Assembly: GCA_017620375.1 (NCBI GenBank)
Contig: JAFZQN010000119.1
Coordinates: 1 to 39,579, forward strand
Direction: 5' to 3'
DNA from: Lachnospiraceae bacterium
Lineage (GTDB): Bacteria; Bacillota; Clostridia; Lachnospirales; Lachnospiraceae
DNA: 39,579 nt
In this document: piece by piece, positions 33,885-39,579 of the stretch
How positions within the stretch are numbered: the first letter of the stretch is position 1
Layout of the letters: every line of letters starts with the position of its first letter
The notes under the pieces: generated by a model
Seen by the model: the letters and a program-made list of their open reading frames with translations, nothing else
What the model was told of the DNA's origin: nothing
Database searches by the model: none
Translations under genes and position numbers: made by a program

Positions 33885-34013
33885 CGCAAAAAAGCCCTAT
33901 AAAAAATATAAGGAAATACTGTCTGCGAATATTGTTTTAGTGTACACCAAAAGAAACCTGTCTATTAACAGGCTCTTTTGTATTCATCCTAAAACAAATT
34001 ATCTGATTCGCAG
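33874..34013 (-). ncRNA. Leader RNA with mutually exclusive antiterminator/terminator folds
   Basis: Minus-strand RNA. Fold 1: CTGCGAAT (34006-34013) pairs with ATTCGCAG (33923-33930), TTGTTTTAG (33989-33997) with CTAAAACAA (33932-33940), AAAAG (33975-33979) with CTTTT (33949-33953), CCTGT (33968-33972) with ACAGG (33957-33961), making one long nested hairpin. The terminator can then form. Fold 2: the 3' arm CTAAAACAATATTCGCAG (33923-33940) pairs with TGCGAATCTGTTTT (33875-33888), 6 plus 7 base pairs around a small bulge, and removes the terminator's 5' arm. The 5' arm of fold 1 lies inside the codons of the leader peptide, so a stalled ribosome would favour fold 2. Confidence 0.8.
33937..33987 (-). 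CDS. Possible second leader frame (16 codons)
   Basis: ATG to TAA frame inside the leader hairpin, beginning MNTKEPVNRQ. AGG directly abuts the ATG, so the RBS spacing is poor, and the sequence is constrained by base pairing. It may be chance. If translated it would itself disturb the hairpin. Confidence 0.2.
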   Translation of the reverse strand: MNTKEPVNRQVSFGVH

Positions 34014-34022
34014 TACCAGCAT
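33999..34022 (-). CDS. Leader peptide MLVLRIR (predicted ribosome-arrest peptide)
   Basis: Seven codons, ATG CTG GTA CTG CGA ATC AGA, then TAA. Two anti-SD matches precede it: AGGTG 5 bases and AAAGGA 12 bases before the ATG. Codons 4-6 form the 5' arm of the leader hairpin. The ending Arg-Ile-Arg fits the +X+ motif at which macrolide-bound ribosomes are known to arrest, and MLV resembles the start of the ErmB leader (MLVFQMR...). With Ile in the P site the ribosome would cover bases down to about 33991, masking both 5' arm segments. Translation and drug response are inferred. Confidence 0.7.
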   Translation of the reverse strand: MLVLRIR

Positions 34023-34057
34023 TTCCACACCTATTCCTTTACAAATTTTACATTTTT

Positions 34058-34086
34058 ATCCTATCATGGCTGTATGTTTTTGTCAA
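34058..34086 (-). promoter_or_regulatory. Promoter of the attenuator and ABC pair 2
   Basis: Minus strand TTGACA, 17-base spacer, TAGGAT with a TGA extended -10. It lies 11 bases after the stop of the upstream ABC gene. Predicted RNA start near 34051 gives about 30 bases before the leader ATG. Confidence 0.8.
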
Positions 34087-34097
34087 TTACTATTTTA

Positions 34098-35918
34098 TTA
34101 CCTGTAATACTGGGCCTGAGCCTCAAACATCTTGGCATAAATGCCGCCCACTATCTTTATAAGGGCATCATGGTTGCCGTATTCGGCTATCCTGCCGTCC
34201 GAGAATACCGCTATATTATCACAGAACCTGCAGCTTGAAAGCCTGTGTGAAATATAAAAAGCTGTCTTATCGCCGACAAGTGTATGGAACTGGCGATAAA
34301 TCTCGTACTCGGCAATGGGATCCAGTGCCGCTGTAGGCTCATCTAATATCACTACGGGTGACTCTTTGTACAGAGCTCTTGCTATAGCTATCTTTTGCTG
34401 CTCGCCGCCCGAAGGCTCGATACCGCTCTCATCAAAATACTTGAACATAATGGTTTTTTTTCCTTTTTCGAGCTTATCCATCATTTCCTTAAGATTTACA
34501 AGCTCGATTATCTTATCCGCTTTCAGGCTGTCTTCTTCACTATACTGTTCATCTTCCCCATCCGTAAGCATGATGTTTTCTTCTATAGGGAATGCGAAGA
34601 GCCTGAAATCCTGGAATACCGGTGCAAAAAGCGTCATATACTGCTGATAGTCGTATTCCTTGATATTGACTCCGTTTACAAGGATCTCTCCTGATGTGGG
34701 ATCGTACAGTCTGCAGAGAAGTTTTATAAACGTTGTCTTTCCCGCACCGTTAAGGCCTACTATCGACAGATGCTCATGGGCATTGATCTTTATACTGATA
34801 TTATCAAGGATAAGCTTATCGGTACCCGGATACTTAAAGGATACGTTCTTAAACTCTATCTCACGGATCTCCTTATCCACAGGTTTTTCACCCTTTTCCA
34901 AGGCTTCCGGATACTCCATGAAAAGGACAAATTCATATGCATAATTGCAGCGCTTAAGTATTTCCTGGCTGTTATATACCAATCCGCCCAAGGTGTTGTT
35001 TAACCCATCGGCTGCTTCTATCATCTGTACAAGTACGCCTATTGAGATTGCTCCTTTTATCGCAAGAAAACCGGCGTACAGGTATGATACCATCATCCTT
35101 ATGATATTGGCAGCATTACCGATAAGATTATATTTCATGCTTGTCTCGGCCTGCCACTTCCAATGAGCGTTACTTGCATCGGAGTTCCTATCCCAGCAGT
35201 CAACCATCATTTTCCTTGCATCATACAGTCTTATGTCTTTACCGTATCTGAAATCTACTATGTTCCATCCATAATACCCGAAAAGTCGGTTTATCTTTGC
35301 AAGCTTCTTATATACTTCCAAACCGATCTTGTTATTTTTTGCTGAAACAAATCCCATAATGATCACATATGCAAGTATAATCAGTAAAAGCAGCGGTGCA
35401 TTAAGACTTATAATGGTAACGAGTCCGAAAACACGCAGCAGGTTGGATATTCCACCGAATAACTGCTCAGCAATACCATACGCCCCGCCTGAGTACCAAT
35501 CCATACCTGTCCTGGCCTTTTCCACCTGATCCAGTGCTTCCTTGTCTTCAGTCAGCTGAAAGTCAAGTTCCATGGAATGAAGACCGGTAAGTACACTGAA
35601 ATGGTTGTCAAGCCTCTGCTGGTATTTCATCAGTTGGTTATTGATCCTTTCTAAGGTAACAGAAAGGATAAACTCTCCTCCTATCAGAACCGCTGCCAGG
35701 ATAACCAGTGTTTTTACTTCTCTATCGGTGATCAGTTCGTCTATGATCATAGGCGAAACTATAACCGGCAGCAGGGCCGACACTGCAGTAATGATCGTCT
35801 TTAAGGTTTCAAGCGGAAAGAACAGCGGAAACTTTTTTGCCGTCACTGAAAATAACAGCTTGATAACCGGAAAAACTTTATCTTTTGAAGATAATTCTTT
35901 TTTATCTTTTTTCGACAT
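34098..35918 (-). CDS. ABC exporter half-transporter, pair 1 second subunit
   Basis: 606 residues. Membrane domain about 20-330, ATPase about 345-600: Walker A GLNGAGKTT, signature PSGGEQQKIAIARAL, Walker B VVILDEPTAALDP, H-loop ISHRLSSCRFCD. The signature starts with Pro rather than Leu (PSGGE), which may weaken one ATP site. It begins 2 bases after the stop of the previous ABC gene with AAGGAG inside that gene's 3' end, so translation is coupled. Paralogous to the gene at 30171-32009. No terminator of its own before the next promoter; readthrough would meet the attenuator. Confidence 0.9.
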   Translation of the reverse strand: MSKKDKKELSSKDKVFPVIKLLFSVTAKKFPLFFPLETLKTIITAVSALLPVIVSPMIIDELITDREVKTLVILAAVLIGGEFILSVTLERINNQLMKYQQRLDNHFSVLTGLHSMELDFQLTEDKEALDQVEKARTGMDWYSGGAYGIAEQLFGGISNLLRVFGLVTIISLNAPLLLLIILAYVIIMGFVSAKNNKIGLEVYKKLAKINRLFGYYGWNIVDFRYGKDIRLYDARKMMVDCWDRNSDASNAHWKWQAETSMKYNLIGNAANIIRMMVSYLYAGFLAIKGAISIGVLVQMIEAADGLNNTLGGLVYNSQEILKRCNYAYEFVLFMEYPEALEKGEKPVDKEIREIEFKNVSFKYPGTDKLILDNISIKINAHEHLSIVGLNGAGKTTFIKLLCRLYDPTSGEILVNGVNIKEYDYQQYMTLFAPVFQDFRLFAFPIEENIMLTDGEDEQYSEEDSLKADKIIELVNLKEMMDKLEKGKKTIMFKYFDESGIEPSGGEQQKIAIARALYKESPVVILDEPTAALDPIAEYEIYRQFHTLVGDKTAFYISHRLSSCRFCDNIAVFSDGRIAEYGNHDALIKIVGGIYAKMFEAQAQYYR

Positions 35919-35920
35919 TT

Positions 35921-37777
35921 TTAAGCTCCTTTTTGAGGTGTCTCATCCTCATTGTAATACTTCGCCTGGATATTGAACATATTGGCGTATTCCCCGTTCT
36001 TAGACATAAGTTCATCAAATGAACCGTATTCGATCATCTCGCCGTCCTTGAACATCGCTATATTGTCACAGAATCTTGTAGAAGCCAGTCTGTGAGAGAT
36101 ATATACCGCCGACTTCTTTCCGATCATACGGTCAAAGCGTTCATACAGCTGCTGTTCTGCTATAGCATCAAGGGCCGAGGTAGGCTCATCAAGCACCACG
36201 ACATCGGCGTCCTTATACAGAGCCCTTGCCAGTGCAAGCTTCTGCTTCTCACCGCCTGACAGATCTATTCCGTCATCTTCCACTATATTGGTAATGTAAG
36301 TATCGATACCTTTTTTAAGGCCTTCAATCTTTTCTTTAAGTCCGGCCTCATCAAGTGCCTTTACGACTCTGTCCTTATCGGTATCAGCGCCTGTTTTCAT
36401 GGAAACATTTTCTGCTATGGGGAATGCAAAGGTCTCCACATCCTGGAATACAGGTGCAAAAAGCTTGTAATACTCCTCACGGTCATATTTCTTTATATCC
36501 ACACCGTTTAATGTGATCACACCCTCTGTAGGATCGTAAAGACGAAGGAGCAGCTTGATCATAGTCGTCTTACCGGCACCGTTAAGTCCTACCACTGCCA
36601 GTCTTTCGCCTGCATTTATCTTAAGATTCAAGTGCCTTAACGCATACTTTTCAGCCTTAAGATATTTGTAACTTACATCTTTAAACTCGATTACATAAGC
36701 ATCTGCCTTGGGAAGCGGGATCGTATCTTCTTTTTTGATTATATCCAGCTCCATAAATGTTCTCAGATCATCAACTCTTAACGAACATTTCTTATAATCG
36801 CCGAATCTCAAAAGTAAAAAGGGAAGGCTCTGTGAAAATGCGGTGGATAATGCAAGGAACATCGTAAAGTTTCCTATGGTAAGATCCTTCTTTATAACCG
36901 CATAAAAGAGTACCGCATATACCAGTCCTTTGGTGATCATGGTAATTAATGACGCAAAATAAGCATGTCCGGACCACATATTGTAATGTTTGTCCATTTT
37001 TTCTTCTTTTTCACTGAATATCTTTTTCTGCTTTTTTACCAGATACTTGCCAAGTCCAAATAAACGGATATCTTTGGCGTATTCAAAATCCTGTGTAACT
37101 CTTGACATATAGCCGATCTTACGCCATATCGGAGAGAGCTGGTCCCAGACTTCCTCTTTGTCTTTTTTTACTATCCTTCTGTAATACAAAAACTGGATGA
37201 TAGCTAAAAACACCAGACAGATTATAAGTCTATAGTCAAGTACCGTAACAGCTACAAAGGTTACTATGACTGTGAGCAGGTTTTGTCCCAATTCGGGTAT
37301 GATATGCAGCATACCTTCAAAGCCGTTTTGATTATCATTACACGACTCCAGTGCACGTTCATGCATATCCAGTACGTCCGGCCTTTCAAGTATCTCGTAG
37401 TTAAGACTCAGCACACGGCTTACTCTTTCACTGATCACGCGCATACGGATATCGATGTATTTATACCATGTAAGCGAACCCGATACCGTATTGCTTAATA
37501 TAAGAACAGTGGTTATACTTCCCGCTACCAGCAAAAACACAATAAGGTTGTGTCTTTTTACGTCATCATCAACCACGTTTTCTATTATATCAAGTACGTA
37601 CTTTCCAAATACTCCCCAAAAATACTGGAGCATGGATGAAGCTACCATACCTACGGCCGCCAGTCCCAGTGCTGACGGACAGTATTTCTTTGCTTTCCCA
37701 AGTACGTATTTAGTATTGCTCCATAAACCAAATTCTTTATGGAGCGGATTATCTTTGCTTTCTTTATACTCTGCCAT
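35921..37777 (-). CDS. ABC exporter half-transporter, pair 1 first subunit
   Basis: 618 residues. Membrane domain about 30-335, ATPase from about 360: Walker A GLNGAGKTT (397-405), signature LSGGEKQKLALARAL, Walker B VVVLDEPTSALDA, H-loop ISHRLASTRFC. Its ATG lies inside the end of the XRE regulator gene (14-base overlap), so regulator and exporter are translated from one message. Paralogous to the gene at 31996-33822. With the next gene it should form a heterodimeric exporter. Unlike classical heterodimers such as TM287/288 or BmrCD, neither subunit has lost the Walker B glutamate. Confidence 0.9.
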   Translation of the reverse strand: MAEYKESKDNPLHKEFGLWSNTKYVLGKAKKYCPSALGLAAVGMVASSMLQYFWGVFGKYVLDIIENVVDDDVKRHNLIVFLLVAGSITTVLILSNTVSGSLTWYKYIDIRMRVISERVSRVLSLNYEILERPDVLDMHERALESCNDNQNGFEGMLHIIPELGQNLLTVIVTFVAVTVLDYRLIICLVFLAIIQFLYYRRIVKKDKEEVWDQLSPIWRKIGYMSRVTQDFEYAKDIRLFGLGKYLVKKQKKIFSEKEEKMDKHYNMWSGHAYFASLITMITKGLVYAVLFYAVIKKDLTIGNFTMFLALSTAFSQSLPFLLLRFGDYKKCSLRVDDLRTFMELDIIKKEDTIPLPKADAYVIEFKDVSYKYLKAEKYALRHLNLKINAGERLAVVGLNGAGKTTMIKLLLRLYDPTEGVITLNGVDIKKYDREEYYKLFAPVFQDVETFAFPIAENVSMKTGADTDKDRVVKALDEAGLKEKIEGLKKGIDTYITNIVEDDGIDLSGGEKQKLALARALYKDADVVVLDEPTSALDAIAEQQLYERFDRMIGKKSAVYISHRLASTRFCDNIAMFKDGEMIEYGSFDELMSKNGEYANMFNIQAKYYNEDETPQKGA

Positions 37778-38693
37778 TTCTAACCTCTTTTATCATCTTA
37801 ATTACTTTCTCACGGTCAAACCAGGCTTTATCCCTGTTTCCTACCTGCATCGTATAACCGTACGGAGGATTTATAAGGCTGTCCATACTTAACAGCAACA
37901 CTATAAAAGGAACTATACCGCTTGGTTCTATAGAATATGCCGTCTCTGTGTCATCACTCTTTACAACATTAACACACTGTATTACCCTGCCGCCTTTATC
38001 TCCTGCTGTCAACTTATCCATTATATTCTGTATTTTGTCGACATCCATTCCTATGATCTCCGATAAAGTTGAAACAGATACCGCTTCAAACGTTTTTAAA
38101 CTCATAAGGAAGAATAATATCTCAAGAACTCCGGGTTCTCCGAGTCCTCTGAAAAAGCTTCTTAAGTTTTCCGACAGTTTCAGGTGGCTTGAAAAACCGT
38201 CCTCAGGTTCCTTTACAAGAGCATAGTACTGCTTTTCCAGATTAAGGTTGAAATATCCAAAACCTGCATTGTCCGATATAACCGAAGCAGTACGTACCCC
38301 TTCTTCGGGAACAACTTTTTTGTAATAATACTTGTTATTCTTCCAGCAGGCTATCTGACCCGTCCAGGCGATATCAAGCAGTTTTTCAAAGTATTCTTCA
38401 TGTGAGCTTGCGCTTTTTTCATTCTCTTTCTCATGGAGCGAATACAATTCATCCAGTACCATCTGCTCGAAGCTCTTCTTCTCCGTCTCCTGACCGTACA
38501 GATAAGATATCGAAACCTCAAAGTATTCCGATATCTTAGGGAGAAGGTCACCTTCCGGGTAGCTTCCGTTCTCCCACTTGGATACCGCCTGGGGGCTGAC
38601 TCCTAAAAACGAAGCCAGCTGTTCCTGTGTTACCCCCTTTTGTTTTCTTAATGCCTGAAGATTTGAAGCAAATACTGTAGTTTCTTTAGCCAT
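37764..38693 (-). CDS. XRE-family regulator of the ABC exporter operon
   Basis: 309 residues. N-terminal Cro/C1-type helix-turn-helix (about 8-62; LRKQKGVTQEQLASFLGVSP, QAVSKWENGSYPE). The remaining about 240 residues are not a standard XRE partner: a central part with aromatic residues (about 95-160), a helical winged-helix-like stretch (about 190-245, LFFLMSLKTFEAVSVSTLSE) and a C-terminal segment with one hydrophobic patch (IVPFIVLLLSMDSL). The C-terminal part may sense a ligand or the exporter substrate. GGAGG RBS. Cotranscribed with ABC pair 1 (14-base overlap). A CACAA-N7-TTGTG dyad next to its -10 suggests autoregulation. Confidence 0.87.
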   Translation of the reverse strand: MAKETTVFASNLQALRKQKGVTQEQLASFLGVSPQAVSKWENGSYPEGDLLPKISEYFEVSISYLYGQETEKKSFEQMVLDELYSLHEKENEKSASSHEEYFEKLLDIAWTGQIACWKNNKYYYKKVVPEEGVRTASVISDNAGFGYFNLNLEKQYYALVKEPEDGFSSHLKLSENLRSFFRGLGEPGVLEILFFLMSLKTFEAVSVSTLSEIIGMDVDKIQNIMDKLTAGDKGGRVIQCVNVVKSDDTETAYSIEPSGIVPFIVLLLSMDSLINPPYGYTMQVGNRDKAWFDREKVIKMIKEVRNGRV

Positions 38694-38734
38694 GTTTTAC
38701 CTCCGTTCTTTTATGTGATTTACCGGTTGTTGTG

Positions 38735-38746
38735 GAATTCGAATTC
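38735..38746. promoter_or_regulatory. 12-base palindrome in the XRE leader
   Basis: GAATTCGAATTC, a perfect palindrome about 40 bases before the XRE ATG and downstream of the -10. It could be a second operator; chance is possible. Confidence 0.3.
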
Positions 38747-38768
38747 ATCTTTCTTTTGATTTAACTGC

Positions 38769-38792
38769 AGTATAACACAATTTTTAGTTGTG
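38769..38792 (-). promoter_or_regulatory. XRE promoter -10 and adjacent operator dyad
   Basis: Minus strand TATACT (38769-38774) with the inverted repeat CACAA-N7-TTGTG (38776-38792) occupying the spacer directly upstream. No good -35 is visible, which fits a promoter controlled by an activator or repressor bound at the dyad. The rest of the 258-base gap (38694-38951) is AT-rich with no other gene. Confidence 0.5.
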
Positions 38793-38898
38793 CGCCATAG
38801 TTATATTCTACTGTTATTTTATTTTTAATAGAATTTTTGTGATTTTTCCACTTTTAATTGTTTTTATTCTTTACACTCTACTATATGGTATTTTTCAT

Positions 38899-38936
38899 AA
38901 AAAAATCCCGGTAACGTCAATACCGTTACCGGGATT
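38899..38936 (-). terminator. Intrinsic terminator of the small membrane protein gene
   Basis: AATCCCGGTAACG / CGTTACCGGGATT arms (13 perfect pairs), 7-base loop, then TTTTTTT on the minus strand. The flanking A-run on the other side may let it work in both directions. Confidence 0.95.
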
Positions 38937-38951
38937 AAAAATCTTAATCGT

Positions 38952-39359
38952 TTAGTCGTCCGAATCCTTTTCAGTATCTTTTTTTCTTTCACCCATTCTG
39001 CCTCGTATCAGTAAGCCTGCCCCGATACCGATGAGTCCGAGATAGATCAGGAACTGAAGCAGGTTCATTCTCTCGAAGTAGAACTTAAGAGATACAATGA
39101 ATACAATACCGAATACCACAGCCGTACCAAGCATTGATACTTTAAGTATCTTCATCCACGGCTGGATATTGTACAAAGCTACATAGGCTACAACCTCAAA
39201 TACAAGGAGTACTATAAGTACTGCGCCAAGGTTTACCTCTCCCCATCTGACAAATCTGAAACCAAAGGAATTAACCTTAATAGAAAGTGCGAACAATATT
39301 GCTCCGACCAGGACCATTATCGCTCCGACCACCCTGCAGATCATGTTTTGATTTTTCAT
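38952..39359 (-). CDS. Small four-helix membrane protein of unknown function
   Basis: 135 residues from ATG 39359 (MKNQNMICRVV), 9 bases after GGAGG; ATG 39365 is possible but only 3 bases from the RBS. A longer frame to 39422 begins within the promoter and is rejected. Four hydrophobic segments of 18-22 residues (about 8-28, 40-60, 66-88 and 97-115), then a charged tail (RMGERKKDTEKDSDD). I do not recognise the family. Single-gene unit with its own promoter and terminator. Confidence 0.75.
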   Translation of the reverse strand: MKNQNMICRVVGAIMVLVGAILFALSIKVNSFGFRFVRWGEVNLGAVLIVLLVFEVVAYVALYNIQPWMKILKVSMLGTAVVFGIVFIVSLKFYFERMNLLQFLIYLGLIGIGAGLLIRGRMGERKKDTEKDSDD

Positions 39360-39393
39360 ACGCATGTACCTCCATATATCAAGATTATAACCA

Positions 39394-39422
39394 ATTTTAG
39401 CCAAAGTTAACGGAAATGTCAA
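39394..39422 (-). promoter_or_regulatory. Promoter of the small membrane protein gene
   Basis: Minus strand TTGACA, 17-base spacer, TAAAAT; both boxes close to consensus. Its position decides the start codon of the gene downstream. Confidence 0.85.
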
Positions 39423-39479
39423 CTTCCTTTAGGCTCTTGTTACTGTCAAGTAAACGTTGGCATTTTTTCTTTAGTAAGT

Positions 39480-39579
39480 TTATACCCCTATTATACCGAG
39501 AAGTGTCCTGCGTGTGATCCCTGAACAGTTATCCAGTTTTCTTAGATGCCCTGCCATCGGATATCGATAGCCTTTTCCA
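39480..39579 (-). CDS. Possible C-terminal end of an unknown gene (cut by window edge)
   Basis: Open minus-strand frame of 32 codons to the edge, ending RRTLLGIIGV then TAA. Too short to recognise. Bases 39423-39479 after it show no strong terminator. It could be a chance frame; a second frame here is closed by an internal stop. Confidence 0.3.
   Translation of the reverse strand, partial: GKGYRYPMAGHLRKLDNCSGITRRTLLGIIGV

Noticed and set aside
33841-34013. Known metabolite riboswitch upstream of the ABC pair
   Set aside because: No recognised aptamer core (no purine, preQ1, guanidine or ykkC-like motif). The leader peptide and competing arms explain the structure better.
39360-39422. N-terminal extension of the small membrane protein
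   Set aside because: A near-consensus promoter overlaps it and GGAGG points to the ATG at 39359 (or 39365).
39423-39579. Structured RNA (6S, RNase P, tmRNA) at the right edge
   Set aside because: No conserved cores of these RNAs are visible; an open frame on the minus strand is the simpler reading.
1-39579. CRISPR array, tRNA, rRNA, prophage or complete insertion sequence
   Set aside because: No regularly spaced repeats, tRNA cloverleaf, rRNA segments, integrase or transposase were seen. The only regular repeats are coding linkers.

Overview
The window (39,579 bases) looks like chromosomal DNA of a fibre-degrading, low-to-mid GC Firmicute, most likely a gut or rumen member of the Lachnospiraceae (Butyrivibrio/Roseburia-like). 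The reasons are a secreted GH11 xylanase with a CBM36 module, a membrane-anchored GH5 cellulase with a CBM2-type module, a SCIFF ribosomal peptide with its radical SAM maturase, a five-gene sodium-pump decarboxylase cluster, a Firmicutes-type LexA box at recA, and strong AGGAGG ribosome binding sites. The species is inference. Nearly all genes lie on the minus strand; only the FtsX-type ABC gene and the DUF362 ferredoxin gene are on the plus strand.

Layout, low to high coordinates. 1-5107: xylanase (cut by the window edge), nicotinate phosphoribosyltransferase and GH5 cellulase; the cellulase and pncB are 14 bases apart and look co-transcribed. 5183-10518: MATE exporter, a duplicated promoter block around a broken reading frame, a YxjG-type methionine synthase homologue, a LysR regulator and an Orn/Lys/Arg decarboxylase. 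10572-15445: SCIFF maturase and precursor, divergent from a large ABC/FtsX protein. 15505-20453: carboxyltransferase (MmdA-like), OadG, biotin carrier, OadB and OadA. 20624-28824: RsiV-like lipoprotein, recX, recA (SOS box), FtsK/SpoIIIE and an esterase. 28989-30149: DUF362 ferredoxin protein. 30171-38693: an XRE regulator and four ABC exporter half-genes in two paralogous pairs. 38952-39365: a small membrane protein, then the end of an unknown gene at the edge.

The most exciting part is the 275-base gap between the two ABC pairs (33823-34097). On the minus strand it has its own promoter, a seven-codon leader peptide (MLVLRIR) ending in an Arg-Ile-Arg motif of the kind known to arrest ribosomes carrying macrolides, a long hairpin whose 5' arm is made of the leader codons, and an intrinsic terminator just ahead of the ABC gene. 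The 3' arm of the leader hairpin can instead pair with the 5' arm of the terminator. This is the logic of a drug-sensing transcription attenuator controlling an ABC exporter pair. The other pair is co-transcribed with the XRE regulator, so duplicated exporters appear to be wired to two different sensors.

Other notable points: the SCIFF precursor has Gly where I recall the thioether acceptor Thr in characterised SCIFF peptides, plus an extra Cys; the decarboxylase cluster has all three parts of a biotin transcarboxylase together with a sodium-pump subunit; and the xylanase upstream region carries helically phased direct repeats and a 40-base palindrome.
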